Notes: generated by a model from the sequence alone, not told the origin. A DNA stretch of 64,000 nt from Pyricularia pennisetigena (GCF_004337985.1 NC_043742.1:6696641-6760640); one strand, 5' to 3'; shown: positions 12,571 to 25,911, numbered from the stretch's first letter. Translations and numbers: made by a program.

Positions 12571-15500
12571 ATGGCCCAGTACGCAGTCAAGTCCGTCGAC
12601 GATTGGGCGACGCACAACACCGCGACAGAGGCTGGGGCAACTGCAAATTTGACCGCTACAGACGCCAGCCGAAGTCGGGATTCAGTTTCCGCGACAGTCC
12701 AAGAAATCGAATCGGATTCCGTCGCAAAGAGCACAGCAGCAACAACTACAACTCCAATCGACAATAATATTAATCGCGCTAGTAAAACGACCACGACCAC
12801 CACCGCCGCCGCTGACGACGATGCCTACAGAGGCCGTTCGCGCTCCCCCGTGACCGCCAAACCTAAACCCAACGCCATATCATCTCCGGCCACTCAGAGT
12901 CAGACTGTACAGGCTGCTCATCAGCAAAGAAACCAACAAAACCCTCCTTCAAACCCGGCCGATCATTCGTCGGCCTCACCAGCCACATCTGCACCAGCAA
13001 CCGGCCCTGCAAGTGCCGGTGGTCAGCAGCCTCAACAACACCGAAGGGTTTACCAAGCATGTAGTATGTAAAAACCGCACTGCTAATCATTGATTTCATC
13101 CCTTGGCATATAACCCAAGCAATTTCTGAGACCATGTCATCTAGTCCCTTGCCGCAGGCGAAAGGTCCGTTGCGACCTCGGTTCTGTCGACAACCCCCAT
13201 GACCCGCCCTGTGTTCGCTGCCGCCGTGAAAGCAAAGAATGTTACTTCAGCGCTACGCGCCGCAAGCGCAAGGCTGACGACGAGGATCTGTCCGGCGCCG
13301 AAGACGACTACGTTCTCCGAAATGGCCGTAAGCGTGTTCACGAAGGCTCTCCTCCGATAGACCGTCGCATGTACTCGGACGTGCCGCTCACTCCAGGTGG
13401 CTCGCAAGGCAGGACACAGCCTCTCACGCGTCCTCGTCATGGTTCCGTGAGCAATGACGGCAAGCGAGCGGGTCGTGCATCAGGGGCTGGCCTAAACAGC
13501 CATGCCGATGCTCCCAACACACCACTCGAGAATATGGAGGCAAGGACGCTGATGCGTCGGGAGGTTTACGGCCCTCATGATGCTTTGGACCTCTTGTACA
13601 AGGCCGCGACCGATAGGTATGTGTAATGGTAATATTGAAAGGCGGTGTTGCACTTGGGACTGGACCAAAGAAATACTAACACCGACCCCAAGTAGCCCGC
13701 ATAAGCTCGGCGAGGCAGAAGCGAACACTCGAACATCCCAGACCGCTACCGCGGCCTCTGTCAACTTTCGTGTACCAGCCTCCGAGTCTGCCACACGCCC
13801 GGTACCCGCACGTGACATTGGCAGGAGACAGAGCTCTTTTTGCGATGAAGGTCGCCAAAGCGGCAGTCAGCAGAGCCGTCGTACGGCCGCGCGAGGAGAA
13901 GCTGCTGTTGTCGATGGCCCTATCGATCCACAGCTCACTGCAAAACGTGATGTGACAAGCGATCCAGGATATACAGATGCCTTGAAGGCCTGGGCTCGTT
14001 TCCGCTTTGTGAGGGCCGGGTGGTTTACAGCACACGAGGCCATTGAATACATTGACTAGTATGGCTCTCTATCATTCTCGATCCTTCATACACGCGAGAT
14101 GCGTGATACGCAAGCAGAATGGCACATGCTCTTGGTGGCGATGTACTGACAAGTTGCTTAGCTACTACCATTACCTCTCACCACTGACGCCCATCTCACC
14201 TCCGACTTTCAAGAGTCCTTCAACCCACTTGACACTGCTTACGGAAGAGCCGATACTCACGGTTACGCTGCTTACCATTGCTTCACGCTATCGACAGGTA
14301 CCAGGCACAGGCGGTCGCTGTCGGTCCCAAGCCATTCATGAGCAGCTTTGGACGTATCTGCGAGGCATGATAGAAAGGGTAGTGTGGGGACAAGAAGCAT
14401 TCGGAGGCGGATTCTGTGGCTCTTACACCATGGGTCACGAAGAAGCTCAGACTTCGAGCACCGCACCATGGAGAGGGCTTCGGAAGGGCAGTCTGAGGAC
14501 CCTGGGCACTATTGAGTCACTCCTGATTCTGACTGAGTGGCATCCGCGCGCACTTCACTTTCCACCCGCAGAGGCTATCGACGAGCTGATGCTGCCTTCC
14601 ATTTACGATGGCCCTGAGCCGAACATGGGCCCGGACGGCGCTGCTCAACGGCCGTCGGCGACCACAGGCGTCGGCGGGAAGCGCATCGAGAGCTGGCTTG
14701 AGCCCGCGTGGAGAAGCGATCGTATGTGTTGGATGTTACTCAGTACGGCGATGGGTCTCGCCTATGAGCTGGGTGTATTCGATGACATCGAAGAGCTCCT
14801 GGCCACAGGCGCCATTGCACGGCCTGAGTATGAGGATGAGGCTTACCGTCTTCGAGCACATCGAATTAAGCGACTAGTCTTGGTATACCTAAGTCAGCTT
14901 GCCGGCCGGCTTGGCTGGACCAACATGGTTCCAGAGAATCTGCGCAAGTCAGACTCTGTCCTGGCTCCACGTCGGCCGGCGTCGGAGGGGGCAACTCCTG
15001 GCACCACTCTTTCCGCCATCTCGGGCTCCTTCAACTACATTCCTGACCTCGAAATGGACGACCAGATCATTCACTGTTGGGCGGGAATCAGCCACGCCAT
15101 GTACATGGGCAATGAGAAGCTCTTCCGGTCACGCAAGCACACCACGGATATTATACAGAGCGGTCGCTACATCCAACTGCTTGAGGATTTTACTCCCATG
15201 CTGCGGGAGTGGTGGCGCCAGTTTGAGCGCTACCGACTACCGCCGTACATACGCCACATCCTCACCATCGAGTACGAATACGTGCGCATCTACATCAACT
15301 CACTGTCGCTTCAGGCCGTTGTAGAGCGCTGCACCAACAATGCGAGCAACGCAAGTGGCCATGGGAATGATCAGCTATCCCCTCAGACCCAGAACTACTT
15401 TGGAAAGCTACCCCTCGGTCATTTGGGTGGTTTCGGCGTGCAAGACCAAGACTACGTCAAGGAGGTGGTGGATGGGAGCCGGAACCTGCTTCGAGCTGTT

Positions 15501-16337
15501 GTTGATGGTCTCTTGCCCAACGACTACCTCAAGCATGCTCCTGTGCGGACCTACTTCCGCATAATCAGCGGTGCCATGTTCCTGCTCAAGACTTTCGCGT
15601 TGGGTGCCCCTCGCTCCGACGTCGAGATCTCCATCGCGCTCATGGACAGGACCGTTGACGCCCTTCGTAATTGCGTCGTTGATGACGTCCATCTCGGTAT
15701 CCGCTTCGCCGACCTGCTCGAGACCCTGACAAGCCGACTACGCAATCGCTTCATCCATGCTCCCACGCAAACCCTCAACAGTCACCCCATCCCGGGCGGC
15801 TCATCAACCGACAGGCTGAGCCCGCAACCACGCGTGGAGGCTGGCATGGCAGACACTACTATGAGCGGCATGCACGGCGGTCAACCGATAAGTAGCCACG
15901 ACGTCGATACATGGCTGAGGCCCAACGGTCAAGGCTCCCTGGCGTCGCTGTCCGCCGCCGCGGCCGCCGTTGCGAACCCGCACGGCTTGGACCGGTCCAC
16001 CACCCCGGCAAACATCTCAGCCACACCCTTCGAGATCAGCGCCGGCAATATTCCCTACCCCGCCGGCCAGGCGTCCATGTTTGCTCCCTCGACGCCGGCG
16101 GTCAGCGGAAGCATGGACCACCATCACAACCCGCTCCCGGACAACATGTTCGGCGATCCGTCTGATTGGAACAACTCGAGCAGCGAGATGTGGTACCTCC
16201 CGACAGGGCCCGCCTTCTTCCAGAATATGGGTGACAGCGCCGTCGCCATGACGGCCGAGGGTGTCAACGTGGGCGGAATCGATCTGCTTGAGTACATGGC
16301 CATGGACCAGTTCCCAATCGAGGGAAGCGGCTTTTAG
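12571..16337 (+). CDS. Zn2Cys6 transcription factor, Aro80-like
   Basis: A nuclear fungal-type binuclear zinc-cluster regulator. Four exons: 12571-13063, 13145-13616, 13696-14058 and 14162-16337 (3504 nt, 1167 aa, in frame). The zinc cluster is completed only when the first intron (GTATGT...CTAG) is removed: C164-x2-C167-x6-C174-x12-C187-x2-C190-x6-C197, starting [13 protein letters not shown] basic ATRRKRK tail follows. The 160 residues before the cluster are Thr/Ala/Ser/Gln-rich and disordered, which is unusual since the cluster normally lies close to the N-terminus. After it comes a long middle homology region (about residues 420-950) with fungal-TF-type helices, for example [15 protein letters not shown] and [21 protein letters not shown], then an Ala/Ser/Pro-rich tail. 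The cluster sequence and the [21 protein letters not shown] region resemble Aro80 regulators of aromatic amino-acid catabolism, by memory only. The class is sure; the target pathway is inference. Confidence 0.9.
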
Positions 16338-16849
16338 TAACATGGAAGGAGCAAGAGGCTGGCAGATGAACAATGGTGCCCCGGTAACAGTCAAGGCTGT
16401 AATATGGATCTGATTTTTGGAGGCGTTTATGCTGGGGTATCTAGTGTTTCTTTTTTCTTTTTTTCTTTTAACTGCTCATGAGTTTTTTTTTCCACGGATT
16501 TTAGCGTTAGGCATTGCAGGCATGGCGGAGTTTTGTGTTTCAATCGATGAGAACTAAAAATGAACCTCCAATCGTGGTGGCGTCCAGTATATATACAAGA
16601 AAACGACGGTGGGCGGGTTGGATATGAAAACATTTATCATCAAGATCAAAAGTGCCCTACGTTGTTTACGCAGGTATCCAGTGTGGCCGTTACGGAAGCA
16701 GGGATTTCTTTACAAAGCGTAGTATCGTTTAAAGCCATGGTTATGGCATCACATTAGATGTTCCATGTTACAACTCTTGACTAGTACAACAGACTAGATT
16801 CTAGAACCTGAAATGAAGTAGTATCTAAAAGTTGTGGTGTCTGAGGTAT

Positions 16850-16865
16850 ATATAAATATTTATAT
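16850..16865. repeat. 16-bp perfect AT palindrome
   Basis: ATATAAATATTTATAT reads the same on both strands. It lies about 510 bp past the stop of the Zn2Cys6 gene. All A/T, so it may be chance or part of a polyadenylation region. Confidence 0.5.
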
Positions 16866-17267
16866 GTATTTAAAAAAAAAGAACTCGGTCCACAAAGAAA
16901 ACGACCGTGATGGGAATAAACTAAAACAAGATAGGGAAAGGCCTATGTCCCATTCAGTGAGTTGGGTCAAGGATGCTGAGATCACACAAAAAGTGGTGAA
17001 TGTGCTTTTTCTTGGGTTTTGAGAACAAGCAGATTCAAAAGGAGGGGGAGATAGAGGGAGGGTTTCTGGTGATCTTTGTTTTTTTGGAAAGACGGGGAAA
17101 CAGGCTAGTGCTAAGTAGACAAAAGAAAGCAAAAGGTGAACAAATCGAAAGAAAAGCATCCGAGTCAAGATGATGCGTGGTGGTATCAAAAGGTATCTTT
17201 GTGTGGTTTCCCCTCGTCAAAAATCAGACGCCGGTAGGTATAAGCACGGAAGATGACTGCCCTGAGA

Positions 17268-17268
<1 letters not shown>

Positions 17269-17301
<33 letters not shown>
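17269..17301. repeat. Poly-A run, 33 nt
   Basis: An uninterrupted run of 33 A on the plus strand in the convergent 3' flank. Equivalently, poly-T about 200 nt past the stop of the minus-strand gene to the right. Length may be unstable in sequencing. Confidence 0.85.
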
Positions 17302-17306
<5 letters not shown>

Positions 17307-17503
17307 TTGGTTTTACGCGAGCCGACCAGAGAAGGAAAGATGTGACGGGGAGACAGAAGAGAGTTTAGTCAAGGAAATTTGGAAGAGACCAGATGGAGAC
17401 ATGTCGCCGATAATGAGGTAGGGAGTGAGCGGGTTGGTTTAGAGTGATTATCGGATATTGATAACACCCTTTTTTTTTTTTTTTTTTTGGATTACTTTTG
17501 GCT

Positions 17504-20500
17504 TCATTGTCCGAAAGTCGTATGATTACGATGGGCATCTTGCAGGGCTAGAACACAGAAGACAAGATAATGTTAGGACGATGGTGTCATCTTTGGGCAG
17601 GCTAGTCTTGGACAAATAATAAGGGATACTCACCACGGAGAGTGTTTAGTTGACCGGCGCGGTCCTCACATGCAATCTGTAGGCTTGAGCCCTCGAGGAA
17701 ATCAAGACAAACGCTGTTAGGGAGCTCCTGCTGCTCCATCTCGGGGGCATACGGCAAGCGAAAGTCACTCAGGTGGTAGCGCTTGATGCCATTCAGCGCC
17801 GTCGTGTTGGTGGCAGTTGCAGCGGCAATTCCCTGCACTGCACTAAGGATCAGGAAGCCCTGCGAGTCCAGGCACATCGTACGGCGCTTCCAAAGGAGGT
17901 TGTCGGGGAACTGGACATTCACATCGCCCATGTAAGCCAGCTGCGTTGGCTGGTGGTGGTGGGTCTGTTGCCCTCCCGAGAAGAAGGAGCCATGGTCGTC
18001 GCCGTCGTATTCCTCCTCGGCGACGGTAGGAGACATGACGGGGGTGACTGTCTTCCGGCTGGAGCTCAAGGAGCTTGATAGGCGTCTGATAAACCGACTA
18101 GCTCTGCTCTTTTTCTCGGTCGCCTTGACACTCTCATCTCCAGAGCCGCTGGCCTCGGGGCCATTGCTAGGCGACATGACAGTAACGGGGGGGAGATCCC
18201 TATCTTTGCTGGTCGAGGACCGCCGGCTGGAGATGCTCAAACGTCCCGAGATGCCGCTGCTTTGGTGCACCGAGGGTGGCCTGGATGGTGAACGGGACGC
18301 ATTAGGACTGGCCAGAGGACTTGGGCTCAGCACAGCGCTGTGGAGGTTGTCCGTCGATGGAGATTTGCCACCGCTGAGCACACTGCGGCGGCGGTCCTTG
18401 ATGAAATCTTTGACGATGCTCAGAGAGGAGCGCCTGCGAGGATTACCATCTTCACCGACCTCATCTCCAGCTCCATCACCGCCAGTGCTCCCTGCATCCT
18501 CGGATTGGGACCTGCGCTTCTCCTTTTTTGACTGCCGACGCTGCAGGAGAGTCTCCTTGCGTGTTTCCACTGGGGCGACTGCCGTCTCTTGCGACTCATC
18601 CGAGGCCTTCTCGTGGTCAACCACCAGAACCGAAGGCTTCAGGTCCAACATCGATCCATCATTCGTATCGGCGCGTGGCTCGGTCACTCTGGGAAACTGC
18701 TGGCGAGGATCCCTGACGATACGGGCCGTCACCTGAATAGAATCTGGCCTGCCCCTGGGCAGGTTCCCGCCCTCAAAAACCGACAGTCTGCTGGAGATAG
18801 ATCCAGACCTGTCCCGGATGCTTCCTGCCGTCGTCGAGATGTCTCTCCCGCGGGACCGAGGAGGAGATGGCGTCGGGTCCTGACCCAGGGAGGTTGCCCG
18901 CTCTACAACCGATGGGGCCCGTGAGGACGCTTCGCCACGACCAATCGACGGTTGCTGGCGAACGGCAAAGAATGCCGACTGTGGCCGCTCTGTTGCATTC
19001 GAGGAGGGGAGACCAGCGGCCGACAGCTTCTCCAAAGCCTTGATGCGCTGTGAGATGCTGCTGCCAACGCCTGTCTTCTTTGACAGGAGATTTGCAGCAG
19101 ACGTTGACGCGACTGATGGTGAAGGCGAGGGTGGTGCTGTTCCTGAAGATGACCCAAACCTGTTCAAAAAGGCAGACCCTGAGGATGCTGCCCTCACGCC
19201 CAATGGTCTGTCGCCATCCCCAGTGGCCGATAACAGGGAAGGGGGAGCACGGGCGGTTGGATTCGATGCAGATCGCATGCCATGGTAGCCTTGAGGAGTG
19301 CTGGTCCCAGAACCAGAGGGCGAGTCCATGGCGGCGGTCATCGGTCTTATGGCGGGTCCAGCGGGCCCGGCTGGAGAATCGGTAACTGAGCTGCTAGGTA
19401 TGCCCTGGCTGGTGATTGGCCGAGGACTCAACTCGTCGGTGTTTGCGGCTGCTGGAGCAGCTAAAGGTTGTGTGGGAAATACTGGTGTGATTGGAGACTT
19501 GGAGATGTTCATAGGGCGGGCTTCCTGCAAGGTCGCCGTCTGCAGTTCATCCATGAGATCCTCGTCATCGGAGAGATTGGCTGTCTCGATTCGGATTGGG
19601 TCAATGGATACCTTTCGCTTTTGTTTCGACAACCCGGCAGCTGAACCAGATCTATGCTTCTCGGGATCTTGGTTTTCCTTCTCATCCTCTTTCTCCCCTT
19701 GGTCGTTGATGGCAATGGTTGGAGTGTCGGGGGACCTGCCAGACGGGCTTGCAGGCTCTTGCTTTACTGTCGAGAATTTGGACTTTGGAATGTCAAGCCG
19801 TGGGCTTGTTGATTCAGGTTGTGAAGGGATGTGTTCCGCAGCAGCATTCCTATCGCTCCCTACTGTTGTCTCATTGATGACAGCAGATGCGAATTTTGAT
19901 ATCGGCAACTGCACAGGAGCCGGTTCCTCCAGCTCTTGCCTGTCAGCAACCTGACCCCCTCTCCCAGTGGCCATAGCTACATCTTTTTGCTCAGCTCCTT
20001 CGGAAACCTCTGCGCTGGAACTACAAGAAACATCAAGTGCGCCGCCCAGAACGTCTGGGTTGGCTTGATCTTTATCAGCAGCCTCAGTCGGCTTGAGTCG
20101 GGCCTGATCCAGCACAGTCTCTTCTGTAGCTTCGGATACAGACGAGGCTTTCGTCGAGTTTCCAAGGTCTGAACATCCCACTATCGGCGAGGCCGGATGC
20201 GACGAGTCGGTATGCGCATCCGATACTGTCCCTTCCCGAGCCAAGGAGGATGAGTTGTCGTCACCTGACTCTGTCGTCGCCGCTGTTGTCGCAGGGAAGC
20301 GATCATCTACAGCCAAGCCTTGCTGTCCGTCATCCTGTGTAGTTCCAGCATCGTTTTCCGGTTGCTGATTAGGACTTTGGTTGACAGGTTCTATTGGTTC
20401 AGCTTCCGTCGCAGGTGTGGTTTCTGGGGACTGCTCAGTGACAGAAGGCTGCTGAGCTTCTGGTTCTTTGTCGGCTTGCTGCGGCCTGTCAACCTGCGGT

Positions 20501-22002
20501 TGCTCCTCCACTTCTGCAATCGAGGAGTCCGCTGCGTTAGGCTCTGGATTCTCCGCCAATGGCGTCTGACCGACACCATCCGAATCTGGCCATGCCGCCT
20601 TGACGTCTGGGGCGGCATCAGTCTCAGCTACCTTGGCATCTGCAGCCACCAACAGAGCTTTTTGCTTCTTCTTTTCCCTCAGTTGCATCGCCTTCTTCAG
20701 CCGTGACTTCTCCGGGCTGTTGGTATTAGGGTACATCGACGACTTAGCAGAAGTAACCGAAACGGCGCCAGGAGTTAACGGCGCCTTTACGAATATCTTG
20801 GATTCTGGTATCGGAGGTGGCTGTATGCCGCCGCTGGTGTGAGGCCTAGTTGGAACCGCGTTCGGCGTATCCCGAGCACCGGATCCAAAAAGCTCTTGCA
20901 CAATGGGATGTGAATTCTCGTCCATGGATTGTCGCACCATGGCGGGTTTTTCCTTCTTCTGCATCTTGAAGCCGGCCGGAAGGGCAGAAATGGGCCGAAA
21001 ACCGCTCAGGGTCCCGTTGCGCTGCCGAGCATTCATGTCAAGGGACGGGCGCGGCCCAAGCTTCACTTTGGGCTTGTACGAGTACGGAGAACCAGATCCG
21101 TAGGAATCTAGCTGGCTATACGTCTCTAACGACTTTGTTGGAGAAGGCGGGCGTTCTGGTTCCGCTCCGACGAAAGGCGGCGGCTCAACCTTGCCAGAGA
21201 ACTGCGACTCCTCAGGTGAGGAGGCAAGTCCGGAGTCGAGAGCAACAGGTGGCAGCTCAATGGACTTTGGCCTACTTTCGTCGTTCTCTTCATTGACCAC
21301 AGACTGGCGCTTGCTTGCTCTTTGTTCCTCCTCCTCCTCGGCAATTTCCATAAGGCGGCGGCGACGAAGAGAACTGGTAGACGAAGACGTGGAGCCTGAT
21401 GCAGTGTGTAGAGAGCATGCGGCAGAGAGCTTGGTATCCTTTAGCTCCTTGGCATCCGCAATCTCAAAAACTGTATCATACGGCGAGAAGCGCTCGCATA
21501 TCGAGTCGAGGTGGACGGTTACTCGGGCTGTGATTCATCCCACATGTTTGTGTTAGCAGAACTGTGAGGTTGACCCTTAGATCTCAAGAGTGGCAACGAA
21601 CCTTGAACCAGCCGCGAGCAGTCCTCGGGGAGATATTTGATGATTACATTTCTCCTCCTATAGCGTAGAAAGCCGTACAACGGGGATGGATCCTCGTACT
21701 GGGAAATGGCGTTGCGGATCTCTACTATTCCACCGTTGCCGCGACCAAGGAGCTCAAGCACATCGCGGCCGGCATACTTAAGGACGAACCTGTTTGGCTC
21801 ATAATAACAGAGTTAGCAAAGAACCGCTCAAGGGGGGAAAAGTACATGTTGTTTAGAGCCCAGCTAGAACACGAGGACGAGCTCCTGCTGGGGAGGGAAA
21901 TGTGTATGTTGAGGCAGGCGTGACGTACCATCCCCCTGGCTCTGCTGCGGCGGTCTCATGAGCTTCCTTAATTTCGGGAGTGTCAAGGCCGTTCAAAGAC
22001 AT
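17504..22002 (-). CDS. ADF-H-like plus C-terminal PH-like domain protein
   Basis: A large, mostly disordered protein, probably cytoskeletal or cortical. Four exons: 22002-21929, 21789-21602, 21527-17634 and 17547-17504, 4200 nt in total (1399 aa), all in phase. Residues ~1-115 look like an ADF-H/coactosin fold: GWFVLKYAGRDVLELLG, a GxGGI turn, SPLYGFLRYRRRNVIIKY, ARVTVHLDSICERFSPYDT and FEIADAKEL. Coactosins have the same order (KY...ELLGSGxGG...YGFL..., then a QAKVSVH-like strand). A Ser-rich linker, an RRRRLMEIAEEEEE segment and about 1100 residues of Ser/Pro/Glu-rich sequence follow. The last ~115 residues (FPDNLLWKRRTMCLD, ILSAVQGI, RYHLSDFRLPYAPEM, LPNSVCLDFLEG) look like a PH-type sandwich ending with the helix LNTLRALQDAH. 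The ADF-H call is by pattern recognition. The actin link is inference. Confidence 0.83.
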
Positions 22003-24118
22003 CTCCCTTCGCCGTAGCTACCAGTTGCAGCTAGCTATAGACGAGGAAGATGCACGCGAACAGGTTATTGGGAGCTTCGTATGGTTCGGCTCCTAGTGGT
22101 GTTCCAAGGTAAAGTTGGCGATCGCGGCAAAGAAGCAAAGTGATTTCGGTGCAAGCCAATGCGTCGACTGGAACCAGCCAGACGGGCAAGCATCCCAGTC
22201 GGTTATAGTGCTGGCGTATGCTTCCGGTCGTCTCGGGTGCTTGTCCCTCAAAACAGTGTGTATCCTATAGGCCTGCTTCTGCCCATAGCTTCACCTGGGC
22301 AAAAAAAAAAAAATCCAGAGATACGTCGTTGCAGAAAATTCGGACTTGATCGTAGGGCGGTAGGGACCCTTATCCTCGGCTCGGCAACAGGGGGGGCCAG
22401 AATGATGCTATGGTAGTTGCTTCCTCTGCGCCAGCCCGCGGGTAGGTTTGGAGATGCGGCCGGGGGTAGTCGAATGCTGAAAAAGGTAGACTTGGAGGGA
22501 CTCTTCTGGGCGTCGAGAGGAAGAGGTAGGGCTCGGCCGAGTATTGCGATTATCGGCAGTAGCAATTGGGAAAGTCACAACTTCGCTTGCTTACTTTTAA
22601 CGACCGGACAAACTTGTGGGGACGGAAAACGGGCGGCGGCAAAAGATGTCGCCTGCAGAATCCAGTAAACCAGACGGCACGGGTACGTTCCCGCCGTATC
22701 TCACAAGAAAGAAAGAACAGAGAGAGAAAAAAAAAAAAAGGAGTATAATAAAATTCCTATGAGCCTTCTTGGCGGGAAATTGTGGACATTGGCTCGCAAA
22801 AGAACTGAATTGAACAAAATACAGTTTTAATGAGAGATGAAATACGATTTTTAGGGGTTCTCTTTTTTTCTGACCGAGATCAGATCAGATGGCTGAGTAG
22901 TAAATTAGTGCCTGGTAGCGATACGTAGCATCCATTGCTTGCACGTACGTACTGTACTGTACGGTTCAACGACCATGGAAGCCCACACGACAAGTGCTGC
23001 TGGGGCCGGCCAGGATCAGGACTTCTTTGGGCGGCTGGGGGTCTGCAACGACATGCACCTGCACAAAGTCGACCGCACTAGCAATTCATTAGTTCCGTTC
23101 TAATGCTAGGGGTAAGGTCTCCAGCGCAGACTGGACCTGGAGGACTGCTCCATTCAGTCAAGGTTCCAGTTATTCCATCACAGGATTGGTTCCCCATCGT
23201 CAAGACCGGCCGTCGAATCATGGTCCACTTTCTCCCTTTCCCCTACCAGGACCAAGCACCCCCACTCCTCATATTGTAAGGGTCTGTGCGGAACAGCCCA
23301 ATCATCAACTTTCGGAGCTGTCAGTGCTTTCCTGCCATTCATCGGAGGAACAGACATTGCGGGCATCATTAGACCAGCAACTTCCCGCCCAACCTAAATT
23401 AACCACGGTAGACATTTAATTAATTGTCTTTTGTACCTTAAATCAAGCTCACCTCCTATTGTCCAATTGTCTAGTGTATAACTGCGTGCCAACCTCCCCC
23501 GTCAACCGATAATATGCGCAGCACACCACCATTTTGCATCTGTCCACGTTCGTCTCTATGGCCTATCCTGAGACTTGCTTTCCGTTCCTTACGTCGTCGA
23601 TCTTGTTAGCCAAGGGACCCCTTTCCAGCCCAGAGTCCGGCTTTTGTCGTCAACCAGGATGACCACTGCTGACCCATTGAAGTATGAGGCCAGTTCTTCA
23701 ATCCTGAGACATACTCAGTAGTAGCAATTGTAACATGCACCTGATTTTACTGCATGTGTCTGCATGTTTGCCATAACAGTCCGGCTATTTAAAAGAAATT
23801 TCTTGTAGGAGGATGGAAGCTCACAGAAACGGCAAGCCAATCCACCTCACCAACCAGCCAGCTCAATGTCTATGCCGTAAAAGACTAGGCTATCCTTGCT
23901 CTGCATAGTAGTAGGCTGGCTTTAACGGTGACAAAACGTGTACAATTTTTCCACACCACAGTCACATTCGTAGCGTGTCTCCCTTGGAATTTACTGCCGC
24001 CTTCCAACCACCTGTGCCACCTACTGAATACGAAGAGAAGCAAATCCTGTACAAAATTCAACTACACGTATTCAGCACCTTGATCAGTGCGGCGCTATGC
24101 TGGCTGTTCCATAGTTTC
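22003..24118. other. Intergenic region
   Basis: About 2.1 kb between two minus-strand genes. It holds the promoter of the ADF-H-like gene on the left and the 3' flank of the PP2C gene on the right. There are only short overlapping frames around 22159-22748 with no coding character, and A runs at 22302-22312 and 22727-22738. A GTACGTACTGTACTGTACGG tetranucleotide-like stretch lies at about 22944-22963. Confidence 0.55.
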
Positions 24119-25911
24119 TTAGGAAGATGTGGCCGGTTGGCTCGACTCATCAACCTGCGCTTTCGTGCCACCAGATGAGTCCCCTGCTGCTGATGCTGTT
24201 GTGGCTGCGGCGGCCGCCGCCGCCGCCGGCTCCTCGCTAATCGAAGGTATAGGGTCATTGCTCCGGCCGGCGGTGTTAGTGGCCAATTGAACATTCCGGT
24301 CTGCCTCGCTCGGTTTGCTAGCCGGATCACCCTTGGTGGCAGCGTCTTTGCGGGAGTGCCCGTCAAGCACCGCTTGCTTGTCAAACCGAACAATCATGCA
24401 AGACAAGTTATCGGTGCTGAATCGAGCAAGCGCATGGTTGACCAGTAGCTTCGCTGCAGCCGCTGGGTCTTCGATATTCCTAACCTGATCAACAGCCTCT
24501 TGATCATCGCACACGTCCCAAAGCTGCGCATTGTTTAATATTGTGTCAATAACACGATGTTCCCTCAGACAAAAAAAAAAGGGCCTATCGAAACAAGTTG
24601 CAATTAACTTACTCCATCACACGCAATGATCAGAAATTCGTCCAGTTCTGGCTGGATCACAGTTTCGGTTGTATAGGGATGTCCCGTGACCAATTCCTTC
24701 ATGTAGGTGTCGCCGAGGGCTCGCGTAACAGCAAGCACGCCATTGACACGATTGTTGAGTATCAAGCCGCCAGCATTAGTTATGCGCCTGCCTTCATTCT
24801 CGTCGCTTCCCTTGTGATCATACGAGAGACGGAGAGCTTTTCCGGATCGACAAAGAATAATACGAGCATCGCCCACATTAGCCGTATAGAGCACACGTTG
24901 TTTCGTCACGGCTGGCTTGGGCCTTGGGGGCGCCGCGTCAGACGCACGTAGGCTGGAACCGTCGTTGGACTTTCCGTCCTCGGGCTTCAGGCCTTCATCT
25001 GGAGCCTTGGCGGCTGCAACAGGCTGAGAACCAGTGGCGGACAGACTGCTAGGCACTCGATCCTCCCAACGGAGCACCGCTATTGCAGCCGTGCAGCCGC
25101 TATTCTTCACAGGCAGCTTTTCAAGCTGCGCATCAACCGTCGTGAAGGTCTCGTCAAGAAGCTCAGGGATTGGCACGTTGGGCTTCTTGCGTATAGTCTC
25201 TTCCAGGATGAGATGCAGTTTTTTGCCACACCAGTCTGCGGCAAAGGTGCCAGCATGACCATCAAAAATGGCAAAGTAGCCATTATCAGACTCAACAATC
25301 TCATCCGTCGGAGTAACGGCGGTTTTTGTTTCGCCGTCAGTCGCATTTGAAGAACTGGTAGGTGTCGCTGCCGGCGTATGGAGAAAATTGTAAAGAAATG
25401 CGTGGGTATCTTCCATAGTACGCCTGCATTTCTTGTTGCGGTCCTCCCAAACGCCAACGCGGAAAGTCGACTTGGGTCCAGGCAACGACTCTCCGGCCGA
25501 ATTATTCTGTTGGCCCTGCGGTACTGCGAGCGCCGGGTCCTGCTTGCCCAGCTTCTGCAGTGTAGTCTGCACAGACGATCCATTGTCGGGATTCGAACGA
25601 CTGCTACCCTGACCAAAATTGAGTGTGTTCTTTGCGCTGGCGAGCAGACTGCTTGCCTTGCTGCTCACGCCGCTGCTTCTCCTCTTCTTCTGCTCGGCAG
25701 CACCGGCAGAGTCGGGTGGGCTGCCATTGCCGCTCCGTTTCTCCCTGTTCGTGGCCTGCTCGGCAGCTTTGGTGGGGCTGCTGCTCAATGTCGACTCGCT
25801 CGCGTCCGGCGACGGAGACTTGCTCCCTGGCGCAGGAGTACCTGTCGCTGGTAGATTCGAAGTTGCGCTGGTCAAGGTAGGGCTGTCCGCTTTCGAGGAG
25901 CCGCCAAACAT
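24119..25911 (-). CDS. ptc1: PP2C-type protein phosphatase, Ptc1-like
   Basis: A Mg2+/Mn2+-dependent Ser/Thr phosphatase. In yeast, Ptc1 dampens the HOG and cell-wall MAPK pathways. Two exons, 25911-24613 and 24523-24119, give 567 aa; the intron (GTAAGT...GCGCAG) splits CDG from LWD exactly at the PP2C ACDGLWD motif. The first ~150 residues are Ser/Pro-rich and disordered. The catalytic domain runs about 155-480: [28 protein letters not shown] (metal-binding D near 214), [15 protein letters not shown], a ~50-residue disordered insert, [59 protein letters not shown] and [12 protein letters not shown]. The tail is Ala/Ser-rich with an 8-Ala run. The frame stays open upstream of 25911 for about 245 nt with plausible coding (see findings), so the annotated start may be internal. 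Confidence 0.92.

Larger units (their letters stand above)
16338..17503. other. Convergent 3' flanks, homopolymer-rich
   Basis: About 1.17 kb between two convergent genes, so it should hold both 3' UTRs. It contains a 33-nt A run (17269-17301), a 19-nt T run (17470-17488) and an AT palindrome (16850-16865). No coding sequence is supported. Confidence 0.6.

Noticed and set aside
13155..13165. GCCGCAG as acceptor of the first intron of the Zn2Cys6 gene
   Set aside because: It shifts the frame and destroys the zinc cluster. The CTAG at 13141-13144 keeps frame and all six cysteines.
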